Positions 27,705-36,478 of a stretch of 64,000 bases of DNA are shown here, in pieces. The stretch's first letter is position 1. The number at the start of each line of letters is the position of its first letter. The position numbers were made by a program, and so were the translations under genes. A model generated the notes under the pieces. The model saw only the letters and a program-made list of their open reading frames with translations, had not been told where the DNA came from and made no database searches. This stretch comes from Chlorobium sp. (GTDB lineage: Bacteria > Bacteroidota > Chlorobiia > Chlorobiales > Chlorobiaceae): contig SZXX01000048.1 in assembly GCA_005843825.1 (NCBI GenBank), positions 44,459 to 108,458 on the forward strand, written 5' to 3'.

Positions 27705-28307
27705 CTATGGCTGCAGGTAAAGGCCATGCTCCCTGATATAGCGGTTCACCCGGGGAGGTACAAATTTTGACACGCTTTGCCCCGCCGAAATAAGCTCCCT
27801 TATCTCTGTTGATGAAACCTCATAGGCAAAATCAATAACCTTTATAGATACTTTCTGCAGCAAAGAATCAGGAGGCGGAGCACCTCCCTCGACTGAAGTT
27901 CTTCTGAACACCGCAATATCACACAGGGAAGAGAGCTTCTCATAATCCTTCCAGGAATGAAACTCCCTGAAGCTGTCCTCACCGACAAGGAGGGTCACGC
28001 TATCGTGGGGATAGAGCTGGCGGACATAGTTCAAAAGATCAACCGTATACGAAGGCTGCTGTTTTTCAAGCTCCCATCCGCTTACCTGACAGCTTGGTCC
28101 GGTGAGATTGATTTCTGCAGTGAGGCACTCAGCCATACGCTTCCTATGTTCGTCAGAAACGCTGCGATGCTGTTTGAATGGATTATTGGAAACCGAAATT
28201 AATATTCTATCGATTTCGAGGAGCTCCCTGGCATAAAGACAGAGAGCGAGATGACCATTATGCGGGGGATCGAATGTTCCGCCAAAGACTGCCAGATGCA
28301 CGCGCAA
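27705..28307 (-). CDS. nadD: Nicotinate-nucleotide adenylyltransferase
   Basis: Adenylates nicotinate mononucleotide to deamido-NAD, common to de novo and salvage NAD synthesis. The 200-residue protein has the nucleotidyltransferase (T/H)xGH signature GGTFDPPHNGHLAL at residues 9-22, 'SNNPFKQHRSVSDEHR', and the C-terminal ISSTEIR-type motif VSSTEIRELI. It lies eight bases downstream of the BamD-like gene on the same strand and is convergent with argS, with four bases between stops. Confidence 0.94.
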   Translation of the reverse strand: MRVHLAVFGGTFDPPHNGHLALCLYARELLEIDRILISVSNNPFKQHRSVSDEHRKRMAECLTAEINLTGPSCQVSGWELEKQQPSYTVDLLNYVRQLYPHDSVTLLVGEDSFREFHSWKDYEKLSSLCDIAVFRRTSVEGGAPPPDSLLQKVSIKVIDFAYEVSSTEIRELISAGQSVSKFVPPRVNRYIREHGLYLQP

Positions 28308-28315
28308 GCCTCCGG

Positions 28316-29218
28316 TCAGATTTTTTTGAGATTCTGACTGATTTTTTCTCTTGTTCCCTTCATTTCCTGCTGTTTTCCGGGATAAAGCTGCAAGTACTGA
28401 TCCAGCACCTGTCCCGCTTCAAACCATTTCTGGCGCTTTGTCAATGCGTCTATTTTTCCAGCCCATGCCTGCTGCACAAATGCGGTATCGGAGTAGTGCT
28501 TCAATATCTCATCATAAAATATGACGGCAGCTTTATATTTTTTGAGCTGAACATACTGCCTAGCAATAGAGTAGGTGTTTTTTGCAAGCTTATTTCTCAA
28601 CTCAGGAATTGCCTTTTCAGCATATTTCAACGAATCGGTTTTAGCAAGTTCAGCGGTAGCCTTCAGATAACGCTCCTTATATGTCGGATTCTCCGGATTT
28701 ATCTTCAGGAGCTCCCTGTAGGTCTCAACATCGCTTAACGTCTTTGAATCATCCGGTGCAGGATAAAGATCCATATAGATTGAAAACTGATCTATCGCTT
28801 TATGTGTCTCCTGCTGGTCAAGATCAAAATTCGGAGAAAGCTTTTCATGTGATTTTGCAATCAGAAACTGGGCAGTCCGGGCATAAGGAGTTGAAGGCAC
28901 CTGCTTCAACAGCCGGGTAAATATTTCTGAAGAGAGCAGATACTGTCCTGAATTGTAATAGGTCTCGCCAAGGAGAAAAAGCACCTTGTCCTCAAGAGGA
29001 GTTGCCCGCGAAGTTACAAGCAGCGATTCCAGCGTGAGAGCCGCACTGTCATAATCCTTCGATGCATACGACTTCTCTGCTTTTGCATACCCTTCGGAAA
29101 CAATAACCGCCACAGTCGGGGTTTCCGCCGTCTTGGACGATGAACATCCTGAACTTATTAATAAACCCGCAGTAAAAAGCATCGCAACTGAACGTGAACA
29201 AAATCTGGCAACCGGCAT
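28316..29218 (-). CDS. BamD-like TPR outer-membrane lipoprotein
   Basis: Lipoprotein of 300 residues: signal peptide with lipobox LISSGC (Cys about 25), then several TPR-like helical pairs ('GYAKAEKSYASKDYDSAALTLESLL', 'LFLLGETYYNSGQYLLSSEIFTRLLKQVPST', 'TYSIARQYVQLKKYKAAVIFYDEILKHYSDT', 'WFEAGQVLDQYLQLYPG'). Lipid anchor, TPR pattern and size match BamD (YfiO), the essential accessory factor for beta-barrel assembly. BamA is not nearby, so I leave the symbol empty. Upstream of nadD. Confidence 0.85.
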   Translation of the reverse strand: MPVARFCSRSVAMLFTAGLLISSGCSSSKTAETPTVAVIVSEGYAKAEKSYASKDYDSAALTLESLLVTSRATPLEDKVLFLLGETYYNSGQYLLSSEIFTRLLKQVPSTPYARTAQFLIAKSHEKLSPNFDLDQQETHKAIDQFSIYMDLYPAPDDSKTLSDVETYRELLKINPENPTYKERYLKATAELAKTDSLKYAEKAIPELRNKLAKNTYSIARQYVQLKKYKAAVIFYDEILKHYSDTAFVQQAWAGKIDALTKRQKWFEAGQVLDQYLQLYPGKQQEMKGTREKISQNLKKI

Positions 29219-29402
29219 AGAGCAACTCCATTATCCTCTTTTTTTGAAATCCGAACCGTATAATACAAAACTGCCGAAAAAGAAACCCCAACTCTTTACG
29301 GCAATCACCCCGAAGATTTTCCAATGCCTTTGTATGATACCCGATACGTCTGAATGGACACCGCAGATACAATAGAAAAGAACCTGTAGAAAACACCTGT
29401 TG

Positions 29403-29475
29403 TGGAGCTTAGGGGAGTCGAACCCCTGACCTTCTCATTGCGAACGAGACGCTCTACCAACTGAGCTAAAGCCCC
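29403..29475 (-). tRNA. tRNA-Ala (anticodon CGC)
   Basis: Complete cloverleaf on the minus strand: acceptor GGGGCTT/AAGCTCC including the alanine identity pair G3-U70, D arm GCTC..GAGC, anticodon stem TCTCG/TGAGA with loop TTCGCAA (anticodon CGC, reads GCG), T arm AGGGG-TTCGACT-CCCCT, discriminator A. CCA is not encoded. It lies between the atp terminator and the BamD-like gene. Confidence 0.93.
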
Positions 29476-29533
29476 AAGATTATCAGCACTGCAGATTTTA
29501 TTACTATGCCACAAAAAATAGTGCAAAAAAGTC

Positions 29534-29565
29534 TAAAAAAATAGCCTGCTTATGCAGGCTATTTT
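29534..29565 (-). terminator. Rho-independent terminator of the F0 ATP synthase operon
   Basis: Perfect 12-bp stem AAAATAGCCTGC/GCAGGCTATTTT with a four-base loop, followed on the minus strand by a T run. It stands 42 bp past the atpH stop. Because it is symmetric with A/T flanks it could also work in the other orientation. Confidence 0.93.
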
Positions 29566-29607
29566 CAATATCAAATCATTCAGTCCTCACCGGAGAGTTC
29601 TGTCCGT

Positions 29608-30144
29608 TCAGGCAACAAGTGTCTGACGGAACCTCTCTAACTGATGACTGATGCTGCCGTCAAAAATGGTATCACCGATTTTAACGGAGACTCCACCGAT
29701 CAAGCTTTCATTTTCAGACATCTCAGCCCGTATTTTCTTGCCCGTATAGACTTCAAGACGCCGGACCAGCTCGCTGGACTGCTCGTCAGAAAGTTTTACT
29801 GCGCTGGTAATATCAACATTTATTATCCCCCTTTTTTCGTCAAGAAGGATTTGAAACTCGTCAATAATTTCAGGCAGAAGCCCTGCGCGTTTTTTTCTGG
29901 CAACCAGCTTTAAAAAAAGAAACATCTTCTCCCCGATGGAATCCTTGAAGATCTCCTCGAAGATATGGATTTTTTTATCGCCATTAACGAGAGGACTGCG
30001 CAACGCTTGAACAAGATCACGGGAATGCTCAAGAACAACCTTAATCACCTGAAGCTCTTCGACAATCTGATCCAGAAAGTTACCCTCTTCAGCTGCTGAA
30101 AGAAGAGCGGAAGCATATCTTCGGCTTGTAATTACACTTGACAT
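29608..30144 (-). CDS. atpH: ATP synthase F1 delta subunit
   Basis: Peripheral-stalk subunit (OSCP type) that ties the F1 alpha/beta hexamer to the b-subunit stalk. The 178-residue protein starts 'SSVITSRRYASALLSAAEE' (the usual N-terminal helix) and ends with the family signature 'NESLIGGVSVKIGDTIFDGSISHQLERFRQTL'. It lies 13 bp after atpF and is the last gene of this operon: the terminator follows, and atpA/atpG do not. Confidence 0.94.
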   Translation of the reverse strand: MSSVITSRRYASALLSAAEEGNFLDQIVEELQVIKVVLEHSRDLVQALRSPLVNGDKKIHIFEEIFKDSIGEKMFLFLKLVARKKRAGLLPEIIDEFQILLDEKRGIINVDITSAVKLSDEQSSELVRRLEVYTGKKIRAEMSENESLIGGVSVKIGDTIFDGSISHQLERFRQTLVA

Positions 30145-30157
30145 TTCGCGAACTGTT

Positions 30158-30685
30158 TCAGTTACGGTTTGTTGAAAGATCCTGAATCATGGTGTCAACG
30201 ATCCTTTTCTGAGTATCAGCATCAAGATTGCTCTTGATAATTTTTTCAGCGCCTCTGACGGCAAGATCAGCAACCTCATTTCTCAGCTCAGCAAGAGCAC
30301 GGCGTTTTTCCTGCTCGATTTCATCTTTTGCCGAGGCAATCATTTTTTGAGCTTCCGCCTGAGTTTTTTCAGCTATATCAGCACGGAGTTTTTCGGCAAA
30401 GTCTTTTCCTTCACGGATAATCCTGTCAGATTCAGCGTCAGCTTTTGCAAGCAGTTCCTTGTTTTTACGCAGAATAGCTTCAGACTCGTCCTTTGCCTGA
30501 AAAGCACGGTCAATGGATGACTGAATGCCTTTTTCCCTCTCTTCCAACGCATTGAGGATCGGGCCCCAGGCAATCTTCTTGAGAATAAGCAGCACAATCA
30601 CGAAGGTAATCGCTGTCCAGAAAATAAGACCGGGATTCGGGCTCAGAAGACTACCGGCAAGAAGTATAATTCCTGACGTAAGCAT
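30158..30685 (-). CDS. atpF: ATP synthase F0 b subunit
   Basis: Peripheral-stalk subunit: one N-terminal membrane helix (about residues 18-38, '[24 protein letters not shown]') followed by a long charged coiled coil ('[44 protein letters not shown]...') to the C-terminus. I use the ATG at 30685 (175 aa); a TTG two codons earlier is open. It lies between the c subunit and delta, in canonical order. Confidence 0.94.
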   Translation of the reverse strand: MLTSGIILLAGSLLSPNPGLIFWTAITFVIVLLILKKIAWGPILNALEEREKGIQSSIDRAFQAKDESEAILRKNKELLAKADAESDRIIREGKDFAEKLRADIAEKTQAEAQKMIASAKDEIEQEKRRALAELRNEVADLAVRGAEKIIKSNLDADTQKRIVDTMIQDLSTNRN

Positions 30686-30792
30686 GAACAATTTTTCCGT
30701 TAACGGTTAATAAAGCCCGATTGCGACATCAGGAAAAAGATAAGCCGCAATCGAGATTTCTGTCAGTATTGAGTCTCTGCAAGTGCTCAATA

Positions 30793-31020
30793 TTACTTAA
30801 GAGCAAGGAGCACGCAGATAACTTCGCCGAACAATGCAACACCTTCGATAAGAGCTGCGGCAATAATCATGGTGGTACGGATATCCGAAGTAGCTTCAGG
30901 CTGACGGGCTGTACCCTCAGCGGCAGAAGCTGCAATGTTGCCAATACCAAGACCTGCACCAATAACAGCCAGACCGGCGCCAAGACCTGCACCTAAATAA
31001 GCTAAACCTAAACCTTCCAT
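30793..31020 (-). CDS. atpE: ATP synthase F0 c subunit
   Basis: Ring-forming proteolipid of 75 residues with two membrane helices: helix 1 'AYLGAGLGAGLAVIGAGLGIGNI', the polar loop 'GTARQPE' and helix 2 'MIIAAALIEGVALFGEVICVLLAL'. The ion-carrying carboxylate is the Glu in ALIEGVALFG. Helix 1 lacks an obvious Gln/Glu pair of the Na+-binding type, so H+ coupling is likely. GGAGG lies ten bases before the ATG. Confidence 0.95.
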   Translation of the reverse strand: MEGLGLAYLGAGLGAGLAVIGAGLGIGNIAASAAEGTARQPEATSDIRTTMIIAAALIEGVALFGEVICVLLALK

Positions 31021-31139
31021 CTTGTAATTACCTCCGTTTATTTGTTGTAAGTTTTTTGCTAAAGGATAATTAGCAGTTTTAAAAGCGTTTAATCAAAACC
31101 ATCAAAATAAGAGTTATTCCTTAATAAACCTGAGTTCTT

Positions 31140-32177
31140 TTAGTGATGTGCCGCTCCGGCAGCAGGCTCGTCATGTCCTTCGTGCGCTGTGGCAAGGCCG
31201 ATAAAGAGCGCGGAAAGCATGGTAAACACAAACGCCTGCAGAAAGGCGACAAAAAGCTCAAGCAGATCAATGAATATGGCAAAGGGAACTGAAACAGCTG
31301 CGGCCACAATGTAGCTTTTCAGAATGAAACTGATAAAAATCAAGCTGAGAATGATGATATGTCCTGCAGTCATATTCGCAAAAAGACGAATGGTAAGCGC
31401 AAACGGCTTCGTAAACTGTCCGATTATCTCAATGGGAACCATGATAATCCACAAAGACCAGTGAGTGCCGGCAGTAAGGTGCTGAAGATACCCTTTAACC
31501 CCGTGAGCCTTGAATGCGGCAATCTGGGTGACGAAGAAGGTGAAAATGGAAAGTGTGAGCGTAACGTTGACATTACCGGTAGCGGTAGCGCCGTAAGGAA
31601 TAAGACCGAGAAGGTTACAGAACAGGATAAAAAAGAAAACCGTCAGCAGGTATGGAAGATGCTTTTCGTATCCATGTCCGATATTTGACTTTGCAACATC
31701 AACCCTGATAAACTCAACAAGCGCCTCCATGGCATTGGCCAGCCCCTTTGGAGCGTTGCGTGAAGTCAGATTTTTGTACTGGCCGCCCACAACGGAAAAC
31801 ACGATCAGAAGAAGTGCCGATACCAGCCAGAGCATCACCACGTGCTTGGTGATGGAAATATCAAAGCCGCCGACAACTATTTTAGGAAGATTGATCGACC
31901 CGAATGGCTCAAACGCAAAAACATTGCTATCGAGAATGTGATGCATGATAACATCGCCGGCCTTTTCCTCTCCTTCAGGAGCTTCAGCGCCATGAGCCGC
32001 TTCAGCAGCAGGGACGGCGACTGCAGGTGCAACAGCAGCAGCAGCACTGCTTTTGGGAACGTCTGACGACTGTCCGGACGCGGCAAAAGCATGGCCATTC
32101 ACATTGAGAAGAAGTGGCACAAGAATCGCAATAACCTTAAGTATAGCCTTAGGCTGTATGACGTTTACCCGTTTCAT
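31140..32177 (-). CDS. atpB: ATP synthase F0 a subunit (with long N-terminal extension)
   Basis: Proton-channel half of the stator. The 345-residue protein has the essential Arg in '[18 protein letters not shown]' and the last helices '[22 protein letters not shown]'. The first 80-90 residues are unusual for the family at large: a signal-peptide-like hydrophobic segment ([22 protein letters not shown]) followed by an Ala/Glu/Pro-rich stretch, and a His-rich C-terminal tail. It overlaps the preceding membrane-protein gene by four bases (ATGA), so it is translationally coupled. Confidence 0.95.
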   Translation of the reverse strand: MKRVNVIQPKAILKVIAILVPLLLNVNGHAFAASGQSSDVPKSSAAAAVAPAVAVPAAEAAHGAEAPEGEEKAGDVIMHHILDSNVFAFEPFGSINLPKIVVGGFDISITKHVVMLWLVSALLLIVFSVVGGQYKNLTSRNAPKGLANAMEALVEFIRVDVAKSNIGHGYEKHLPYLLTVFFFILFCNLLGLIPYGATATGNVNVTLTLSIFTFFVTQIAAFKAHGVKGYLQHLTAGTHWSLWIIMVPIEIIGQFTKPFALTIRLFANMTAGHIIILSLIFISFILKSYIVAAAVSVPFAIFIDLLELFVAFLQAFVFTMLSALFIGLATAHEGHDEPAAGAAHH

Positions 32178-32560
32178 GCAGTTTTCTTTTTCTGTTTGTT
32201 TTTCTTTTGATACCCGAGAATTTCAACAATCACATAGATACAGTAAAACGCGAAAAATGAAAAGACAAAGTCGTTGATGACCGCCAGGTTTCTGATAATA
32301 ATAACCGCGACAAGCACCATCAACACTAACAGCCTGACAGTCAGACCGCCGAAAACGTACTTTGTGAATACCGCCGACTCCTTGTCAAGTGCATAGTCAA
32401 AAAGCAGATAACCAGCGACAGCATTGGTGACAACCATTACCCAGGCAAGAAATACCGAGTGGTAATCAACACTTCCGGGATTAAGACCTGCAAAAATAAC
32501 ACCCCATAAAATGACGGACAAGATACATAACTTAATAAAAAATTCAAATATTGGCTTCAT
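32174..32560 (-). CDS. Small membrane protein of the atp operon (AtpI-like position)
   Basis: Protein of 128 residues with four predicted membrane helices (about 8-28, 35-55, 70-90, 95-115) and a Lys-rich C-terminal tail [11 protein letters not shown] see no recognised motif, but the size, topology and place between atpZ and atpB match the AtpI/uncI-like proteins encoded first in many atp operons, which assist c-ring assembly or carry Mg2+. The assignment is by context only. Overlaps atpB by four bases. Confidence 0.75.
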   Translation of the reverse strand: MKPIFEFFIKLCILSVILWGVIFAGLNPGSVDYHSVFLAWVMVVTNAVAGYLLFDYALDKESAVFTKYVFGGLTVRLLVLMVLVAVIIIRNLAVINDFVFSFFAFYCIYVIVEILGYQKKNKQKKKTA

Positions 32561-32609
32561 CTCTCACTTTAGATTCTTAATTTGACAGCAGAAAACCCGG
32601 TAAAATGCC

Positions 32610-32855
32610 TTATTTTTTTTTGTTAGCCTGGCGAACTACTTTCATAAGAACGAGAGCCATGCCCGTCATACCGAGAACAACGCCCGCAAGCAGCAGAAGC
32701 GGCGAGGTGCCAAGCTTGCCATCAGCCCAGTAACCCAGCAATACAAACAATGCAAAGCTTAACGCAATCTGCAGGCCAATACCCATGTAATCTGAAATCG
32801 CCCGCACGGAACGTCCGAACTGTTCCGGAAATCGCTCGTCTTCATCTCTTTTCAT
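32610..32855 (-). CDS. AtpZ/AtpI-type F0F1 ATPase accessory protein
   Basis: From the ATG at 32855 (81 aa; AAGGA upstream) the protein has a charged N-terminus, then two membrane helices: 'YMGIGLQIALSFALFVLLGYWADGKLGTSPLLLLAGVVLGMTGMALVLMKVV'. The 'G...D.KLGTSPL....G..LG...G' pattern is the AtpZ/AtpI hallmark. It is the first gene of the operon. The longer frame to 32939 adds a Cys-rich stretch in the divergent promoter region and is unlikely. Confidence 0.85.
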   Translation of the reverse strand: MKRDEDERFPEQFGRSVRAISDYMGIGLQIALSFALFVLLGYWADGKLGTSPLLLLAGVVLGMTGMALVLMKVVRQANKKK

Positions 32856-32927
32856 TGTTGAGCGTCCTTGTTTACATTCAGACCAGCACCGGCTCTTTGC
32901 GAAATAACTCTGCGGGGTGCCCAGGAA

Positions 32928-32939
32928 GTGACAAGTCAC
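32928..32939. promoter_or_regulatory. Perfect 12-bp palindrome between atpZ and pgeF
   Basis: GTGACAAGTCAC lies in the 138-bp divergent region between the atp operon and pgeF, 72 bases from the atpZ ATG and 54 from the pgeF ATG. It could be an operator for either transcript. No regulator is implied by the genes around it, and the spacing does not fit the CRP/FNR site TGTGA-N6-TCACA. Confidence 0.35.
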
Positions 32940-32993
32940 GAGCTGAAAGATACTATCTCTTGGGGAAATAATGAACCTTTAGCGGTAATCTTA

Positions 32994-33782
32994 ATGACAA
33001 AACCGATTAACCCTGCCGGCGTGCCTCCGGAATACGTAGTTCCGCACTCTTTCCGTGAATTCAGCCAGCTCATCGCCCTGCAGAGCACAAGAAGAGGCGG
33101 CATAAGCCCCGGCCGCTATGCCTCATTGAATCTGGGCACCAATACCGAAGACAGCGCGGAAAATGTTCACCATAACACCCTGCGACTCTGCTCGGCAATA
33201 GGCATCGATCCCGACAGAATGGTCAGTTCCCTGCAGGTTCACGGCACCGAAATACTCGCAGCCGAAAAACCAGGGCGATACCAGGGGTTCGACGCATTCA
33301 TCACCGATAAAAAAAATCTCTTTCTATGCATCTATACTGCGGACTGCTATCCTGTACTGATCTTTGATCCCCGGCATCAGGCTGCCGGAGCGGTTCATGC
33401 CGGCTGGAAAGGAAGTGCAGGCCGTATTGTGATGAAAACCGTTGCCGCCATGCAGAAAAACTTCAATTCCATTCCTGCTGAGTGTTTTGCCTGGATAGGC
33501 ACGGGAATTTCAGCACCTGCCTATGAGGTCGGGCCTGAAGTCGCAAGGGAATTTCCGCCGGAGAACTGGCGGCGTTCTTCGTTGCCGGAAGAGAACGATA
33601 CATACATGCTTGATCTCAGCCTGGCCAACTGTCAGCAGCTGCTTGCCTCAGGGATTCCCCAATCGAATATTGAACAATCCCGATTCTGCTCTTTTTCTGA
33701 TAGCGACCTCTTTTATTCATACCGGCGCGATAATGGAAAAACCGGCCGGATGGTAAGCCTGATCGGTATCCGGTCGCTCTAG
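32994..33782 (+). CDS. pgeF: Peptidoglycan editing factor PgeF (YfiH/laccase-domain, DUF152)
   Basis: Zinc/copper-binding YfiH-family protein, described as polyphenol oxidase or purine nucleosidase/deaminase-like, and in E. coli as removing misincorporated UDP-MurNAc-L-Ser. From the ATG at 32994 (262 aa) it has the metal/active-site motifs SLQVHGTEI, IYTADCYPVL and AVHAGWKGSAGRI, and the C-terminal 'CSFSDSDLFYSYRRDNGKTGRM'. The open frame upstream to 32868 lies in the divergent promoter region. Its function would fit with the nearby murein genes, though it is not in their operon. Confidence 0.92.
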   Translation: MTKPINPAGVPPEYVVPHSFREFSQLIALQSTRRGGISPGRYASLNLGTNTEDSAENVHHNTLRLCSAIGIDPDRMVSSLQVHGTEILAAEKPGRYQGFDAFITDKKNLFLCIYTADCYPVLIFDPRHQAAGAVHAGWKGSAGRIVMKTVAAMQKNFNSIPAECFAWIGTGISAPAYEVGPEVAREFPPENWRRSSLPEENDTYMLDLSLANCQQLLASGIPQSNIEQSRFCSFSDSDLFYSYRRDNGKTGRMVSLIGIRSL

Positions 33783-33810
33783 ATGCCGGCCTCTCGATCA
33801 GGAGAAAATA

Positions 33811-35103
33811 TTAACTGTACCCCTTTCCGTATGATCCATAGAGCTCATGGGCCTGACGGGATATCTCCTCCCTGAAATCCGGATGGGCAATGCTTGCAAG
33901 CGCTTCAGCTCTCTGCCGCAGATTTTTGCCATGCAGATTGACAATTCCGAATTCAGTAACAACATACTGCACATGAGCCCTTGTCGTAACGACTCCAGCA
34001 CCCGGTTTCAGCTGCGGTACAATCCTCGACAATCCCTTGCTTGTCATCGACGGAAGCGCAATAATAGGCTTGCCGCCTTCTGAAAGCGCGGCTCCGCGTA
34101 TAAAGTCCATCTGACCGCCGACACCCGAAAAATATCTCTGCCCGATCGAATCAGCACAGACCTGGCCTGTCATGTCGATTTCAAGGGCACTGTTAATCGC
34201 CGTCACACGGGGATTTCTCCTGATTTCCCGGGTATCGTTGACATAATCCGAAGGCAGCATCGCAACAAGAGGATTATCATCCACAAAATCATATAATTTT
34301 CTGGTCCCGATAAGAAAGCTTGCCACAATAATCTCCTTATGGGTCCGCTTTTTTCGCCCGTTAATCACACCTTTCTCCACAAGCTCAATAATGCCGTCCG
34401 AAAACATTTCAGAATGAATGCCAAGGTCCTTATGTCCGGAAAGCGAAGCAAGTGTGGCATCAGGGATGGCGCCGATTCCCAGCTGAAGCGTCGCCCCGTC
34501 CTCAACGATAGAAGCAATATGGCTACCGATGCGGATCTCCTCGTCACTTAACACATGTCTGGGAGTCTCAAGAATGGCATCAGACACATCAACCATTGCA
34601 TGGATCTTGCTGATATGAAGCAGCCCTTCTCCAAGAGTTCTCGGCATATTCGGATTGACCTGTGCAATAACCAGCTTTGCAGAATGGACAGCCGCAAGGG
34701 AAACATCGACTGAAACACCGAGAGAGCAGTATCCGTGCCGATCAGGAGGGGAAACGTGCACAAGGGCCACATCAAGGGAAAGGATTTTATTCCGGAAAAG
34801 GGAGGGGATATCGCTCAGAAAAACCGGAATAGCATCGGCGTCGCCATTCTGAACCGACTGGCGGACATTTTTACCGACAAAGAGAGCGTTCAGCCTGAAA
34901 CTGTCACGATACTCCGGCCGTGCATAAGCCGCTTCGCCCTCGGTATGAAGACTGACGATTTCAACACCTCTCAACTCAGCTGAGCGTTGAACCATAGCAT
35001 CAATAAGCCGCTGCGGAGTGGCAGCCGCAGTATGCAAAAAAACCCTGTCCCCCGATTTAATTTTTGTTACAGCTTCTTCTGCGGAAAGGGAACGATAGGT
35101 CAT
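33811..35103 (-). CDS. Acetyl-CoA hydrolase/transferase family (4-hydroxybutyrate- or acetate/succinate-CoA transferase-like)
   Basis: Class I CoA-transferase fold of 430 residues, cat1/cat2/AbfT branch. Seen are 'VHVSPPDRHGYCSLGVSVD', 'LGIGAIPDATL', the catalytic Glu in LGIHSEMFSDGIIELVE, and 'GVGGQMDFIRGAALSEGGKPIIALPS'. These enzymes move CoA between acyl-CoA and acetate, succinate or 4-hydroxybutyrate; donor and acceptor cannot be read from the sequence. It starts 31 bp after the ftsZ stop with no clear terminator, so read-through from the division cluster is possible. Confidence 0.88.
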   Translation of the reverse strand: MTYRSLSAEEAVTKIKSGDRVFLHTAAATPQRLIDAMVQRSAELRGVEIVSLHTEGEAAYARPEYRDSFRLNALFVGKNVRQSVQNGDADAIPVFLSDIPSLFRNKILSLDVALVHVSPPDRHGYCSLGVSVDVSLAAVHSAKLVIAQVNPNMPRTLGEGLLHISKIHAMVDVSDAILETPRHVLSDEEIRIGSHIASIVEDGATLQLGIGAIPDATLASLSGHKDLGIHSEMFSDGIIELVEKGVINGRKKRTHKEIIVASFLIGTRKLYDFVDDNPLVAMLPSDYVNDTREIRRNPRVTAINSALEIDMTGQVCADSIGQRYFSGVGGQMDFIRGAALSEGGKPIIALPSMTSKGLSRIVPQLKPGAGVVTTRAHVQYVVTEFGIVNLHGKNLRQRAEALASIAHPDFREEISRQAHELYGSYGKGYS

Positions 35104-35134
35104 TACAATCTTTAAGTTTTTTTATAAAAAAAAT

Positions 35135-36436
35135 TCAGGTGCCGTTATTCTTCCGGCGAAGATAAGCCGGCGTATCCGTCAAGCCTTTCTCAATCCTGTC
35201 TTCATGCTCTCCCTTCACGCCAAGCGGCAGCGTATTGTGATCGGCGTCACGCGTAGCGCTATTTCCGCTCCCGGCCTCCCGGGCGTCATGTATCGACAAC
35301 TGTCTTCGTATATACGCAGGAATACGCAGATCCTCCTCCTGCCTCTCGGAAAAAAGAGTTGCAGTAGGTCTTGCGGGCTGGGCAGACTGGGCAACAGCAG
35401 CTGACCTGAGCGCATGCACCGGCGTAACAGGGCGCCGTACAGCCGTCTCCTTGCCCACATCCTCTGCGTTTCGCTTGAAGCCTGTAACAATAACAGTAAC
35501 CCTTATTTCCCCCGATACCTGAGGTTCATCCACATATCCATTGATAATCTTGGCATCACTGCCCACCTGCTCCTCAATGTAGTTCATGGCGTCCGACATG
35601 TCGCGCATGGTGACTTCGCCGGTAATGTTGACCAGTACCCCTTTAGCGCCTTTTACCGATACACCTTCAAGCAGCGGGCTGTTGAGAGCATCCGATGAAG
35701 CTTTAAGAGCCCGCCGGTCGCCTGCAGCCGCAGCAGAACCCATAACCGCATCACCAGCACCCGACATAATGCTGCGGACATCTGCAAAATCAACATTGAC
35801 ATGCCCATGGCGGGTAATAATATCGGCAATCCCTTTAGCCGCCCTGTAGAGCACATCATTAGCCATATTGAAAGCCTCGGTGGCGCTTACCCCCTCCTCG
35901 GCAATACTCAGTATCTTCTCATTTTCAACAAGAATAAGAGTGTCAATGTACTTTCGCAGTTCAGCAATCCCGCCATCGGCAATCTTGGCTTTCACCTGAC
36001 CCTCAAAATTGAAAGGCCTTGTAACGACTCCAATGGTTAGAATGCCCATATTCCTGGCAATCGAGGCAATAACAGGCGCAGCGCCGGTTCCGGTACCTTT
36101 GCCCATTCCAGCTGCAATAAAGACAAGATCCGCTCCCCTGAGCTGAGCCGCAATGATTTCACGATCATCATCAGCCGCCTGACGCCCCTTGGCCGGATCA
36201 GCACCCGCACCAAGCCCGTTCGTGGCTTTCTTCCCGATCTGCACCCTGAGAGGAGCTTTTGAGTTCAGGAGTGCCTGACGGTCGGTATTGAACACGATAT
36301 ATTCAACACCGCTTATTTTCCTGTCAATCATGTTATTGACCGCATTGCCGCCGCAACCGCCGACACCGACAATCCTTATGGTAACCCCTTTTCCCTGGTC
36401 ACTGTCAAACAGCCCGGGATCAAGCTCAAATGCCAT
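35135..36436 (-). CDS. ftsZ: Cell division protein FtsZ
   Basis: Tubulin-like GTPase that forms the Z-ring. The 433-residue protein has the nucleotide-binding '[14 protein letters not shown]', the tubulin signature [12 protein letters not shown] (residues 110-121), T7-loop '[21 protein letters not shown]', a long variable linker (about 320-410) and the conserved C-terminal peptide [10 protein letters not shown] that binds FtsA. GAGGAG precedes the ATG. Last gene of the dcw cluster, 42 bp after ftsA. Confidence 0.97.
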   Translation of the reverse strand: MAFELDPGLFDSDQGKGVTIRIVGVGGCGGNAVNNMIDRKISGVEYIVFNTDRQALLNSKAPLRVQIGKKATNGLGAGADPAKGRQAADDDREIIAAQLRGADLVFIAAGMGKGTGTGAAPVIASIARNMGILTIGVVTRPFNFEGQVKAKIADGGIAELRKYIDTLILVENEKILSIAEEGVSATEAFNMANDVLYRAAKGIADIITRHGHVNVDFADVRSIMSGAGDAVMGSAAAAGDRRALKASSDALNSPLLEGVSVKGAKGVLVNITGEVTMRDMSDAMNYIEEQVGSDAKIINGYVDEPQVSGEIRVTVIVTGFKRNAEDVGKETAVRRPVTPVHALRSAAVAQSAQPARPTATLFSERQEEDLRIPAYIRRQLSIHDAREAGSGNSATRDADHNTLPLGVKGEHEDRIEKGLTDTPAYLRRKNNGT

Positions 36437-36478
36437 CTTGTCAGTTCTCCTCGTTAAAAGGCCTGTTTATATATCGAA

